From positions 1-55,649 of the forward strand of contig CALSCQ010000369.1 in assembly GCA_943704525.1 (NCBI GenBank): 55,649 nucleotides of DNA. The letters are read 5' to 3'. The DNA is from Pigoraptor vietnamica (Eukaryota; Opisthokonta; Filasterea). The notes beneath the pieces were generated by a model. The model was given only the letters and a program-made list of their open reading frames with translations, made no database searches and had not been told where the DNA came from. Every line of letters begins with the position of its first letter. Positions within the stretch are counted from its first letter, which is position 1. Shown here piece after piece: positions 21,531 through 32,450 of this stretch. The translations under genes were made by a program, and so were the position numbers.

Positions 21531-23253
21531 CTACAAGAGGCCGCCGTCGGGGAATGCGCGCCGGGCAACGGAATCGACCGCGTACTCGGCAATATTCGTC
21601 TCGAGCGCAACAAAGAAGCGCGCGCAAGACGCCGAGAACGCGAGTCCGGACACGTTGCCCTGTCCCGCGCGCGTCCACTGGTGGCTGTCATAAGTCCGCG
21701 CATCGACGAGGTGCGCATACGTCACGTGCTCGGCAAATGCGAGCAGGTCAATGCCGCCGCGGTGGGCAAACTGAAGGCGATGGCATGAGCATGGACGTGA
21801 GTCACATGATGGGCGATTGGGCAGCGGCAGACACCGCGGCGCACACGCACCTTCACACTCCGGCATGCGCCGCGCGCGCGCGAGGACTGGACAGCGGACA
21901 AACGCGCGAGGGGGCCCTTCCCGCGCACGTCCCACACGACAACGAGGCCATCCTGGCTCGCGACAGCAAAAACGTTCGAATTTGGATGCCACGCGCAACT
22001 GAAGCCGTTGTCCTTGGCCTCTGCGTAGCACCCACACAGAATGCGCGTCTGAGCGCCTTCGTTCTCGTTCAAAGTTGCAGCAGAGAGCACCAACCCCACC
22101 GCTTTTCCCCTCTCCATCCCCCTGAAAATATTGCATTCAGCCGCACCTCGCACCACAGCCGTACGACGAAAGGACTCTTCGCCGTTGCCGACCGAATAGA
22201 CATAGACATCGGGCGAGTCACCCGCCGCGACCATGCGCCGCCCGCACGGGCTGACGGCGGCGTAGTTGGCGGCGACAGGAAGCCGCACGACTGCCGACTC
22301 CACGAGGGACACGAACCCTCCGGCGGTGCGAGTGATGTGGAATACTGCGAGGCAAACGCCACGGTCATTGGTAAACCAAGTGCGCTGCAAACTCAAGACG
22401 AAACAACTCACCGCGCACTTCACTGTCGTTGTTGGCAACCAGCAAGCGGACACCGTCGTCGCATTGCGCAAGCTGCAGGCCGTTGTTGACGGTGCGGCTC
22501 ACGACCGTGTCCACGCATAGCCTGCGGGTCAGTTGTTGAGAGGCAAAGAAATGGGCCGACTTGGCTTGCAGCACCCACCGTCCGCTGGCCACGTCGCACA
22601 GAGACAGCTGACCCTCCTGCCCGCACACGGCCGCATAGCCGCAGCCCACGTCCAGCGACGTGGGTGCGTACGACAGCTCCACCACCGTCCGAGACTGCGC
22701 AGAACACGACCTCAGTGCAGGCTGTGAAAGAGAAGCCTTATGCCACGGAACTCTTCGCACCTCCTTCGTTTCGGTGTCATAGCGGACGAGTTTGTTCTTG
22801 AACACCACATAGAGCGCATGCTCGCCATCAGCGGACATCAGGTGCCGCAGTTGCCTGGTGACACGCGGTACGGTGTGTAAGCATAAACAGAACGCAGTCA
22901 CACACACAAACGCACGACACGCTCACACACGCACACTCGCACCCGAATACTCGCTCAAGCCCCACAATCTCTGTCAAGCCTCACGCACGCGCACACACAA
23001 ACACAAAACACACACACATACCCACACACCACACACACCACACACACACATGCACATGCACACATATGCGGACATGCCCGTGCACAAGCACAAGCACGCA
23101 CAACACGCACCAGTGTTGGACCGTCGTGCGCTGCTGATGAGTGGCCACGAGGCGCGCGGCAGTCCATTCAGTAGGACGGCCCCCCTCATCGCCGACTGAG
23201 AAGAGATCCGACTCAACGTCCGCCAGTGGACGAAACGGCGCCGGAAAGTCCAT
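21531..23253 (-). CDS. WD40-repeat protein with DUF2415-like core
   Basis: Exons: 23253-23111, 22854-22579, 22521-22412, 22344-22147, 22020-21851, 21770-21531, giving 378 aa with matching phases. WD-type blades are visible: QLRHLMSADGEHALYVV, VGCGYAAVCGQEGQLSLCD, GLQLAQCDDGVRLLVANND, AANYAAVSPCGRRMVAAGD, NGFSCAWHPNSNVFAVASQD, and RSVKF....LLAFAEHVTYAHLVDA. The last two match the fungal/plant DUF2415 WD family, whose molecular role is poorly defined. Intron 4 (22146-22021, 126 bp) is open and a multiple of three, so a 420-aa retained-intron form is possible. Intron 1 is long and CA-rich. An upstream in-frame ATG lies at 23277. Confidence 0.8.
22885..23065. repeat. CA-rich repeat inside an intron
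   Basis: An imperfect CACACA-rich stretch filling most of intron 1 of the WD40 gene (intron 23110-22855). Confidence 0.9.
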
Positions 23254-23442
23254 GCTCGCTGACAGGCCCCAGTGCACGGCGCTGCTTGCTGCTCACGCGC
23301 AGATCAAGTAAACACCCCGCGCACATCGCCACATGGTGACGTCATCAAATTGGGAAAGAAAACGGCATCATGCAACCCACAGAAAGCTGTGTTCGTTGAA
23401 AAATAGTGGAGTGTTGCTGTTGTTTTTCTCGTTGAGCGCAGA
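23254..23442. promoter_or_regulatory. Divergent promoter region WD40/RTF2 with perfect CRE
   Basis: These 189 bp between start codons contain the palindrome TGACGTCA at 23337-23344, the consensus for CREB/ATF-type bZIP factors. Function is inferred from position and the exact match. Confidence 0.5.
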
Positions 23443-24385
23443 ATGGGTTGCGATGGCGGAACGATTCCCACGCGTGGAGAAGTCGTGAAGCAGAAGAAAA
23501 AGGCAGAAACGGTATGCATTACTTGTATTCGCCTGTAACTGTTTTCGCTGTTTTCTGAATTGCAACAGGCATTTCGTGTGCTAAGCCCGCTCTCTCTTTC
23601 ACAGGTGGATCGGGATATTCTCATTTACGCGCGCTGGTTGTACTGTGCCCTCTCAAGCGAAGAGTTGACGCAACCGATTGTCGCCTGTGAACTCGGCCGC
23701 CTCTTCAATAAGGAAGCGCTCATCACGTTCCTTTTGGATCGCGATCGATATGCCGAGCACGGTATCGCGGTGGCGGGGCACATTCGTTCGCTCCGAGATG
23801 TTGTCACGCTCAATTTGACGCCGAATGAGGAGGGCAACGGCGCCACTCGAGTCGAAAGCGCCGATGCCTATACGGACCGCCAAGCGGCGCGTTATGTGTG
23901 CCCCGTAAGCGGACTCGAGATGAATGGTCGCTATCGCTTCTGCTATCTTCGAAGCTGCGGTTGCGTGCTATCCGAAAAGGCGCTGCGAGAAATTCCAGCG
24001 ACTTCGTGCCATCGATGCGGCAAAGGCTTTGGCGAAGACGACGTTATTGTGCTGAATGGAGACGAGGAGGCGATCGTTCGTAACCGTGCGAAAATGGAAG
24101 CTCGCCGATTGCAGGCGAAGGCGGCAAAGAAGGAAAAGGGCGCCGCCAAGGAAGCTTCACGGAAAGAACTGTCGGAGTCGGGTGCGTTAGTAGTTTTTCA
24201 AGTGTTCCAGCTGTGTTGTGGTGTGTAATTAACGGCGTGTGCGTGCAGGAAAGCGGAAGGCGTCGAACGAGGACATCGCGAATCCTTCTAAGAAGCTGGC
24301 CACCGAGACAAAAGACATGACGACGGGTTTTATTGAACGCCGTGCTGTGCCAGTGCCAGTTGGAGGAGCGAAAGGAAAGCAATGA
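23443..24385 (+). CDS. RTF2: Replication termination factor 2
   Basis: Three exons, 23443-23511, 23605-24181 and 24249-24385, giving 260 aa. It begins MGCDGGTIPTRGEVVK as in animal and plant RTF2. Further matches are PIVACELGRLFNKEALI and the atypical C2HC2 RING: YVCPVSGLEMNGRYRFCYL, RSCGCVLSEKALREI, CHRCGKGFGEDDVIVLNGD. The tail is basic. RTF2 associates with replisomes, stabilises paused forks in fission yeast, and in human cells is removed from stalled forks by DDI1/2. The start is set by the near-invariant N-terminus. Confidence 0.95.
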
Positions 24386-25019
24386 TATCGCAGGCTCTCG
24401 CTTGAGTGGACGACGACAATGCAGAATGAAGCACGTACGCGCAAACTATTGCAATATGCAGTTGAGAGGATAGATCAGCGGAGCGATGCGAGACAGAGAA
24501 GACAAAGAGAGAGATCACAAAATGTCACGCACCGTCCATGGGAGATACAGGCGAACTGAAGCGGCGGGGCGAAAAGTGCGCTAGCAAACGCAAACACACA
24601 AGATACGCACAAGTGCATTGATATAATGTATCAAGGACCACCAAACCAAACTATTTGTACGAAAGCGATAAATTACAATAACCACAAATATGCAAAGTGG
24701 GATCCATCATTTGAGGAAGAGTAAACGATACATACTTAGATCGCATGAACGTTGTTCGTCAAATACATAGATGAAGAAATCGATCAGAACGCACATAGAT
24801 AGACTAACGGGTGCACGTCTCAAGACTAGTAAAGTAAACAAATGGTTTTGTGTGATTTCAAGTAGCTTCATAAACAACAATAGTCACATAAGGGGAAGTT
24901 GGTGGAGCAAACCAATCTCCGTCTCGATTCACACACGCACCCGCACGCACACACCACGCGCGCACGGACATACACTCACACACACACTCACACACACACT
25001 CACACACACACACACACAC

Positions 25020-25211
25020 ACTCTCCACATTCACTCTCATTTTAGTCACGTCCATGTACGTGTGTACACACACACACGCGTACACACACACACACACTCA
25101 CACACTTGCACCTTCGTGAGTACCCCTGCACGCACGCGCGCGCACGCACATACCGGCACACCACACACCCGCACGCACGCCCGCACACTCACACACACAC
25201 TCACACACACA

Positions 25212-25248
<37 letters not shown>

Positions 25249-25404
25249 CACATTCACTCTCATTTTAGTCACGTCCATGTGCGTGTGTACACACACACAC
25301 CCGTACACACACACACACACTCACACACTTGCACCTTCGTGAGTACCCCTGCACGCACGCGCGCGCACGCACATACCGGCACACCACACACCCGCACGCA
25401 CGCC

Positions 25405-25406
<2 letters not shown>
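25020..25406. repeat. Tandem duplication with 223-bp period in CA-rich DNA
   Basis: A block containing TTTTAGTCACGTCCATGT, TTGCACCTTCGTGAGTACCC and ATACCGGCACACCACACACC occurs twice, offset by 223 bp (TCACG at 25046 and 25269). The two copies differ at only a few bases over about 150 bp, implying a recent duplication. Confidence 0.85.

Positions 25407-25496
<90 letters not shown>
25407..25496. repeat. Perfect (CA)45 microsatellite
   Basis: Ninety bases of uninterrupted CA dinucleotide, the longest perfect CA tract in the window. 112 bp downstream on the same strand comes a long GT-rich tract, so the two could pair as hairpin arms. Confidence 0.97.
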
Positions 25497-25497
<1 letters not shown>

Positions 25498-25608
25498 CTT
25501 CTGCCACTACACACACGCGGTGTACGCGTAATTCATACCTTCGCGCTTGTATCGGTACAATATTGGTGGTATACCCGACACGGGATTTGTAAGTCCCTGC
25601 GTGTTGGG

Positions 25609-25635
25609 GTGTGTGTGTGCGTGTGCGCGTGTGTG

Positions 25636-25672
<37 letters not shown>

Positions 25673-25716
25673 AGAGAGAGAGCGAGAGAGAGAGAGAGAG
25701 AGAGAGCGTGTGTGTG

Positions 25717-25762
<46 letters not shown>
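25609..25762. repeat. GT / GA / GT composite microsatellite
   Basis: A GT-rich tract, then about 40 bp of GA repeats with a single GC interruption, then another GT tract. It is of opposite sense to the upstream (CA)45. Confidence 0.95.
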
Positions 25763-25886
25763 GTATGAGTGTGATTGATTTATGTTCAAAAAATTCCCGC
25801 GCAAATGCGCGCACGGTCGTCCATAGATGTGTTTCTGATTTGAAGCAGGCCTTCAACATCTACTGCTCATAATAAGGTGTACGAAA

Positions 25887-28141
25887 ATGCCTCAGTTCGA
25901 TCATCCCTCCGGGGGCGTGGACGGGGATGAAGAAACGTTTCGCGAGAAACTGCGACTCTTCTTTCAGGAAAGGGGGTGGGTCTCAACATGCACACTGGGA
26001 CCGCTTACTTTGGTACTGACACTTGATTCTCCTTGCAGGCAGCAGATGCCTAAAGTGCCTAACGTCGGCGGTAGTAGCATGCGCCTAGGCATGCTGTTTC
26101 GTATCGTGAACGAGGATTTTGGCGGATGTTTTGCGGTAAGCCTGTTTTTTTTGTGACGGTAACTCTTCTCTATACAGCGATTGATACTCTCCCCCGCAGG
26201 TCACAGCAGAGCGCAAGTGGAAGCTTGTCGTGGCGCGCTTTCGATTCCCGCCCTCGTGTACCAGCGGTTCGTTTGTGGTGCGACAGACATACGAACGCTT
26301 CCTACTGGACTACGAAAAGTCGGTGTATGGGTCTGCACACAAGTACGCCCTCGCGACCCCGCCGGCACCCTCGCCCACCGTGCATCGCACAGTTGCTGCT
26401 TCGGCTGTTACAGCCGCCCCTCAAGCTTCGGTCCCTCGCCCCCTGTCCCCGCCGACACCGGCTGACCGCGCCGGCACTGTGGCGAGTGGGGCTGCTGGCG
26501 CCGGCGTCCCGGAATACGCTGGCCTGCACAGGCTGGGACGCAGTGGTTGCGTGCAGCACTTGTCGTACGCTCTGCAGTGCGGGCTCCCGAACGAGATTGA
26601 CTGGGCTGTCAACGCGCTTGTGATGCTGTCGGCGGACGAACGGCCGGAAAAGGGCGCGCGCGTGCTGCGGGACTCGCCGCTTCTCCTGGAGATTCTTGTG
26701 CCAATGGCGGCTCGTTGGCTGCGCGGGCATGCGGCGTACGAGCTCGAGGACGCTGCGGGCGGCGTGCTTGGTGGGCGGCTGGAGGATATGCCCGTGGCGC
26801 GTGCCGAACGCGGGCTTGCCGTCATGCTCGCCCTCCGCAACTTGTCGATGTGGGACGACGCGGCGGTCCTCATGGCGCGCAGTCGGAGTTTCCTGGCGCT
26901 ACTCGGGGAGCTGGTGGACGGGCTCTGTGCGGGCGCGGAGACACCCTTCAATGTACCAGAAGGGCGCACGGACGCTGCGCAGCGACTTGCCGCCGAGTGC
27001 GCAGTAAACGTTGTGCGGCACCTGCCGCTCAACGACGCCACGCGCCCGTTTGCGCGGAAGCTCATTGCTCTGACGTCATGGGGCCTTGCATCGTCGGACC
27101 GTGCGCACGTCGTGGGTGCGCTCGCAGCGCTTGCTGCGCTGTGCGAGGGTGACGACGGCAATGCGGACAGGCTCGAGCGCCTTGTGCCCGACAGCCTTTC
27201 GGAGGCTGTTGCGCGAACACTGCTTGTGCCAGATCCTCGCGTGGCCGTTCCCGCGCTCGAAACGCTCTATAAGTGCACCTTGTTCTCGCCCGCAATGGCG
27301 CGGCGAATGTGTGGCGATGCGCGCGTGGTGGGAGACCTCGTGCGCCTCCTCCTGTACGACCAGGGCGCGTTTGACTGCGACGCGGCCATTGCGCCCGCGG
27401 GCGACGCGTTTGGGGGCGTCGGCAACGACGAGTGGGCCTGGGAATGTGGCGCATCGCAGGCAGACGCCAGGCGCGCGCTTGTGCACTGGTGAGTGTACCA
27501 CCGCTCTGCCTGCCGTTCTCTTCTTCTCAGTACTGATACTGCTCCATCAGGCTACAGACCAACTACGAGGTCGATGCCAGCGCAGAGCCATGTGGGCGCA
27601 TAGACATGTATGCGCGTTACGTTGGCGACTGCGCCGCCGCTGGCGTGCCGCACCAGAATGCCTGTGCGTTTGCGGCTGCAGCGCACGCCCTCTTCTCGTC
27701 GCTGACGACGACTAGCACCGAGGAGGCGGAGGGATGGAGGTAGGGCTTCTGCACTTGTGTGTCTTGCTCGGACCCCAATTCGACGCCTTATTCCTTGGCA
27801 TGTGCAGGCACACGTACCGCGGAATCCGCGAGCAACCGGACGGCGCCGTCGAGTGGCTCATGGCGTGGTCGGACGGCGCCGGGGATGCGCAGTCGCCCAC
27901 GGCGGCGCCCTGGTCCGCCCCCTCGTCCGTGGAGGAGCTGACGCTGGCGTACGCTGGCGCAGACGTTGGGCCGGTGGCGGCTTCGGTGCGGTTCACAGCG
28001 GCGCTCGTCTTGCGCAACCTGGCACGCGAGCCGCTTTGCCGACGGCACGTGGCTGAGCATGCGGCGCTGCTTGCGGCGTACGCGTGCACGCATCATCCGG
28101 GCGCAGCCGCGCTTGCCGAGTGTGTTGGGGACCTGTTGTGA
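25887..28141 (+). CDS. ARID2: ARID2/BAF200-RSC9 type chromatin-remodelling subunit
   Basis: Exons: 25887-25975, 26039-26135, 26200-27488, 27551-27739, 27808-28141, giving 665 aa. The N-terminal ARID DNA-binding domain spans the first three exons: PKVPNVGGSSMRLGMLFRIV, then RFRFPPSCTSGSFVVRQTYE, close to ARID2. After a Pro/Ala linker comes the ARID2/RSC9 armadillo-like region, opening with CGLPNEIDWAVNALVMLSAD and LRNLSMWDDAAVLM. An RFX-type winged helix follows (WLQTNYEVDASAEPCGRIDM). The C-terminus ends in a further helical block (FTAALVLRNLAREPLCRRH). ARID2 defines PBAF in animals; RSC9 is the yeast counterpart. At 665 aa it resembles yeast RSC9 (581 aa) more than human ARID2 (1835 aa). Stops of this gene and MON1 are 3 bp apart. 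Confidence 0.9.
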
Positions 28142-28144
28142 GGC

Positions 28145-30416
28145 TCAGAAGAGCTGGGCATTGAGAATGAAGAGCTTGTCTTCCTCGCGCTTGATCCATC
28201 GGAGCAGGCGGTTGATGGCATTGATCGCCGCCGGCTTGCTCGCCAGCGGGCTGAAGGCCGTGTAAAGCTCAAACCCCGCCGTGATCTGCGGCAACAGTTG
28301 TGGAGCCATCAGTGGCGCCATAGAGGGTGCCATGTGGACGTGTGTGCGCGGGGTGCAGCCTCACCCATGCAAGCATGATTTCGCGCGGTCCCACAAAGTA
28401 GTAGAGCTTCAGCGGGCGCGCCTCCGAGTGCACGCGGTGGTGCAAAAACTGATACTGGCGGAACAGCCTGTGCGCGCAGTGGAAAGGCACTTAGGCCGTG
28501 CACACACACACAACAACGGACCGCGTCATTCCGCACCTCTTCTGTTCGGCCTTGTCCGCATATGGCGGCTCAATGGTGGGCGCCGTGTACTGCGCGGTTG
28601 TCCTCGACTTGTAGATAAAGTGGCGCAGGTCGGGGATGTCGACGTGCGCTGCGACGGCGCGTGAGAAGAGCGGGTCGAGGCCGCACAGTGGCCCAGCACA
28701 AGCATAAGACCCACCGATGCGGTAATTTTCGCGGGCGAGAGAGTCCTTGATAGTGTCGAGAGCCCCGCACGCCTCCAGGTTCTGGTGAGACACAGCAGCG
28801 CTTAACAATTGCAGCCACCTCAACCCATACGCAACCTAGGGCAGCACACACACACCTACACACACACACACACACACACACACGTCCACATAGACCATTA
28901 TCCCGCAGGGCCACAGCGCAACACCCACCGCGGCAATTTCGCCGCGCGCCGTGCTCATGTCAAAGAAAGCATCCTTGTTGGTGCAAATGAGGAGGAGACA
29001 GACCACGCTGTCGGCATCCAGATAGCTCACGTGCGCGTGCAGGAACCCTTTCGAGTTGAATCGCGGCAGACATAGCGGCGTCCATGACTCGCCCGCAGTG
29101 AACGACGACGACGCGTGCACAAGGTTGAAGACAAGGTGGAGGTCGGACGGGTGCAGACTGTGCTGCTTGGGCCGCAGCAGCGTCACAAGCTGGTCGCGCG
29201 CCACCATCACCGCAAATAAAAGATCCTGCGCCCAAGCACAGCATCCCACACACCCAATGTCAGCCGCAGTCAGGGTAAATAGAGACGGGCGTCGTTACCT
29301 TGGGGCGTGCGGCCTGGAGCACAGCGCCGATTTTGTCGCGCACGGACGACAGGAGCGGCAGGCATCGCACAGCGCCGAGAAGAAAGCTCGGATCGTAGTC
29401 CATTAGGTGAATGAGGCTGTCGATGAAGCGGTCCGTGCCTGCGCGCGCCTCTGTGTTAGCACGGCTCTTGCGCAAAGCCGCTGAACTGCAGAGTACCTGC
29501 AAGCAGACGCCGGAGATCGTAGTTTCGCCGCTGTTCAAAGATGCGGGTGAGCTGGGACCCCGTGAGGACGCTCAGTATCTGACTGTGGATGTAGCCCAGC
29601 TGAACGGCGAGCTGCAAGGGGCGGCAGGGTGAGCACGTGGGCACGACGGAGGCGCGCGGCCGACGCACCTGTGACTCGGACTCAAATGTCGACGTCACTG
29701 CGACGAGAATGATGGGGCCCTTCGTCACAAACACAAATTTGTGGTCGCCTGCCGTGATCGACCTGTGCGGTGCGTGAGTGAGTGACGGCATTGCGCCAGT
29801 GCACCAACGCGGCGGCCGCGCGAACCTCAGAGTGTCGCCCTCATCCTGCACAAACGACACGAGCGCCTGCATTACGCCCATAATGGTCGCAAGCTTGTCT
29901 TCGTTGCCATATCGCGTGTAGATTGGCTTTCCGGCATTGCTGAGCACGAAAAAGTGCTTCTCGTGCCTGGCCCAGTTGGGATCTTGTGCGTCTGCAGTGC
30001 GTCGGCCGTCAAGCGACGTGCGAATATGTGCCCGTGCGGAAGGGACTTACCTTCATCAGCGTACTTTCGCCTCGTGCGCGGCACTCCCTCCGAGACAACG
30101 TCACCCTCGCCAAGTGCGGCATCCCCGTCGCTTTGCCCCTCGTCCGGCTCACCATCTGCGGCCCCCCTCCCACGGCTGCTTAGCGCACGTGGGCGACAAG
30201 TGAGGGCAATTCCGCTCCTTACCTAATGCATCACGCTCTTCCGGTATGTCCAAGTTGACGTTCGGTGAGTCGGCCTTTCGGTTGAACAGCGGCGGCTCAT
30301 TGAAGCTGCGGGCGGTGGCGAACGTCAGCCGCACTCACGCACATGCAGACCAGACAAGCCACGCACCTTGTGCCCGGCTCAGCACCCGCCAAGTCGAGCA
30401 GTTCGCCGTCATCCAT
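28145..30416 (-). CDS. MON1: Vacuolar fusion protein Mon1 (Rab7 GEF subunit)
   Basis: Twelve exons: 30416-30367, 30305-30223, 30155-30051, 29991-29826, 29762-29669, 29611-29497, 29450-29299, 29225-28929, 28781-28715, 28648-28537, 28467-28365, 28285-28145. They give 494 aa with consistent phases. Matches to Mon1/SAND run the whole length: KHFFVLSNAGKPIYTRYGNE, AGDHKFVFVTKGPIILVAV, QLGYIHSQILSVLT, YDPSFLLGAVRCLPLL, ESWTPLCLPRFNSKGFLHAH, DLRHFIYKS, and a C-terminus RWIKREEDKLFIL. Mon1 with Ccz1 activates Rab7 on endosomes through paired longin domains. The first 16-codon exon (MDDGELLDLAG) is chosen because the next exon has no in-frame ATG and is preceded by a stop. The N-terminus is acidic. 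Confidence 0.93.
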
Positions 30417-30737
30417 TCCTGGCGGCTTCCGAACGCAACACCGGCCTGAGGACAGCCGAGTGGGCCGTTCAAACCGTTTTGACGCGGCGGAAAACAGCAG
30501 CCGGCACGTGATGTGTCACGTGAAGAGAGTTGTCCTGGGATGATTCCGGCTCAACTCTGCAATATTGATTGAGCCGAGGAATAAAGCTGCGATTCAGTGG
30601 CAAGCAAACGACACACCATGCACTCCTAGACAGCCATAGTGCGCAGAAGGCCGTGCTGTTCTTGCTCGTTGCATGCCAGCATCCGTGTCACGCGAAGCTG
30701 CATACGGGGTGGCGCCCCGATGCGCTGTTGCGCCGCG
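30417..30737. promoter_or_regulatory. Divergent promoter region MON1/RabGAP with twin CACGTG boxes
   Basis: These 321 bp between the two start codons contain CACGTG at 30505-30510 and 30517-30522, 12 bp apart, both as CACGTGA. The pair separates two endosomal Rab-regulating genes, which makes shared control attractive. No TATA box is evident. Confidence 0.5.
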
Positions 30738-32450
30738 ATGACCAACGTCGTCGAGCCCGAGGACCCGCCCCGCCCGGCGGCCGCCGAGGGTGCGTGTTGC
30801 GTGTGTGCGTGCGGGACATGGACAGTGTTGCGTCAGTATATTATGAAAGAGAGTTCGTCCCGGGATCGATGTTGTTGTTGATGCCCGTTGCCCGTTGCAG
30901 TCCCTGTGGTGCCGGCGGCTGCTCACGAATCGGAATCGGATCGGGAGGAGCGTCTGAAAGCGCTCGAGCTGAAAGAGCGCGATGAGATTGTGGCGCGTTA
31001 TGCGCGTGGCCCCGAGCGACGTATCGAAGAGCTGGACGAGTCGCAGCAGCCGCAGTACTCAATTTACGCCCGCGTCGACAGATATGGTTTCATTCAGTGA
31101 GTGCCGTGTGGCCGATTGCCAGCTGCCGTGCACACAATTAATGCGACCGAAATTGCAGCGACAAGGAACTTCCGGACGGCCATAAGAGCAAGAAGGAGGA
31201 GAAGGACGTTGCGAAGGAGCGCGAGCGTGCGCTGAAATGGACAAAAATGCTTGGGAACTGGGAGTCCTTCCGGGGTCCGCGCGCGAAGAAGGCAAGTGCC
31301 GTTGTTCGCGTCACATGATCGGTTTGCGCTAACTGGACTTTGCGCAGCTGCGGAGCCGCGTGTACAAGGGCATTCCCGACTCGCTGCGTGGACAGGCGTG
31401 GACGTTGATCCTCGGCGTGAAGGCCGAGAAGACGGCCAACGCGGGAGTGTATCAGGTGGGCGCTGCTATTCTCCGCCTCTGCTTGAAATACTGTTGCTCA
31501 TTGCGGTGGCGCAGCAATGTCGGGAGCGGTCGCAGCGCGAGTCGACGTATCTGCGGCAGATCGACCTCGACATCAACCGGACGTTCCGCAACCACATCAT
31601 GTTCAAAGACCGCTACAGCATCAAGTGGGAACGCAGACTTGTGCGGTTTTTGCTGTCGCATGCACCTTCTCAACTCTCCCCCGTTTATCCATCGTCGCCC
31701 AATGGCTGCAGGCAAATTGAGCTCTATTATGTGCTGTCTGCGTACTCTGTGTACAACACCGAGGTGGGCTACTGCCAGGGCATGTCGGGCATCGTCGCCC
31801 TCCTGCTCATGTACATGGACGAAGAGGTGGGCACCTGCGACGTGCGCGCAATTTCCCACAGCCGTTGCACTTGTGCTGACTCGCTGTTGTGGACAGGATG
31901 CGTTTTGGGCGCTTGCGATTCTGTTTCGCGATTCCTCGCATGGCATGGGCGGGCTGTTCCTGCCAGGGTTCCCAAAGCTGCTGGAAAACTTCGAGCTGCA
32001 TCAGAAGCTGACGGAGGCGCATTTGCCGGATGTGTACCAGCACTTTGTGGGTTGCTGTGCGTTGCTTGGCTGTCTGCGTGTGTTGCACTGACAGTGTGCG
32101 TGACCGACCGACAGAACAAGGAGAACGTGATGATTTCGGCGTACGCCAGCAAGTGGTTTCTGCAGTGCTTCTTGGACCGCGTGCCGTTCGATCTGAACCT
32201 GAGGATATGGGACATATTCGTCCTGGACGGCTACCGCGTCGTCGTGTCCATGGCGCTGGGGTTTCTCCGCCTCCACCGCAAGCGATTGCTCGAGATGAAC
32301 TTCGAGGAGTCGCTGACTTTCCTGCAGAACCTGCAAAACCACGAGCACGATGTCGAGGCAGCCATTAAGACGCTGAAGGCGTACGTCAACGAGTTCACTG
32401 AAACCGTGTTGAGGCAACTCCGCGAGGAAGCGTCGAACGGGGCGGCGTAG
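30738..32450 (+). CDS. USP6NL: USP6NL/RN-tre-like TBC-domain RabGAP
   Basis: Exons: 30738-30789, 30901-31096, 31159-31291, 31348-31455, 31515-31645, 31712-31826, 31897-32046, 32115-32450, giving 406 aa. The pre-TBC segment (DRYGFI, KELPDGH, ALKWTKMLGNW) and the TBC domain follow USP6NL: VYKGIPDSLRGQAW, RQIDLDINRTFRNHIMF with the Arg finger, NTEVGYCQGMS with the Gln finger, EDAFWALAILF, KWFLQCFLDRVPF, LRIWDIFVLDG. Both catalytic fingers are present, so GAP activity is expected; RN-tre acts on Rab5/Rab43 in animals. The intron after 31291 is read as GC-AG. The exon 5/6 junction (weak GTTTTT donor) is uncertain by a few codons. Confidence 0.9.

Larger units (their letters stand above)
24386..25886. 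other. Gene-free 1.5-kb region: AT-rich segment, then CA/GT/GA repeat cluster
   Basis: The longest intergenic stretch. From about 24560 to 24900 the base composition turns AT-rich, unlike anything else in the window. From 24930 to 25765 it is almost entirely simple repeat: CA-rich arrays, a 223-bp tandem duplication, a perfect (CA)45, then a GT/GA composite. I find no supportable gene; open frames here are only Val-Cys or His-Thr repeats. It may hold the ARID2 promoter (just before 25887), and a replication or chromatin role is possible but unproven. Confidence 0.7.

Noticed and set aside
24900-25870. Open frames encoding Val-Cys, His-Thr or Leu-Ser repeats
   Set aside because: These are translations of CA/GT/GA microsatellites with no start context, splice structure or conserved segment.
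28145-30416. Possible frameshifts in MON1, because the frame changes many times
   Set aside because: Each change is explained by an intron with proper donor, acceptor and phase; the joined product matches Mon1 end to end.
31292-31347. Reading the RabGAP exon 3 donor as a normal GT a few bases downstream
   Set aside because: Using AAGTGC as donor shifts the frame and destroys the conserved LRSRVYKGIP segment; the GC donor preserves it.
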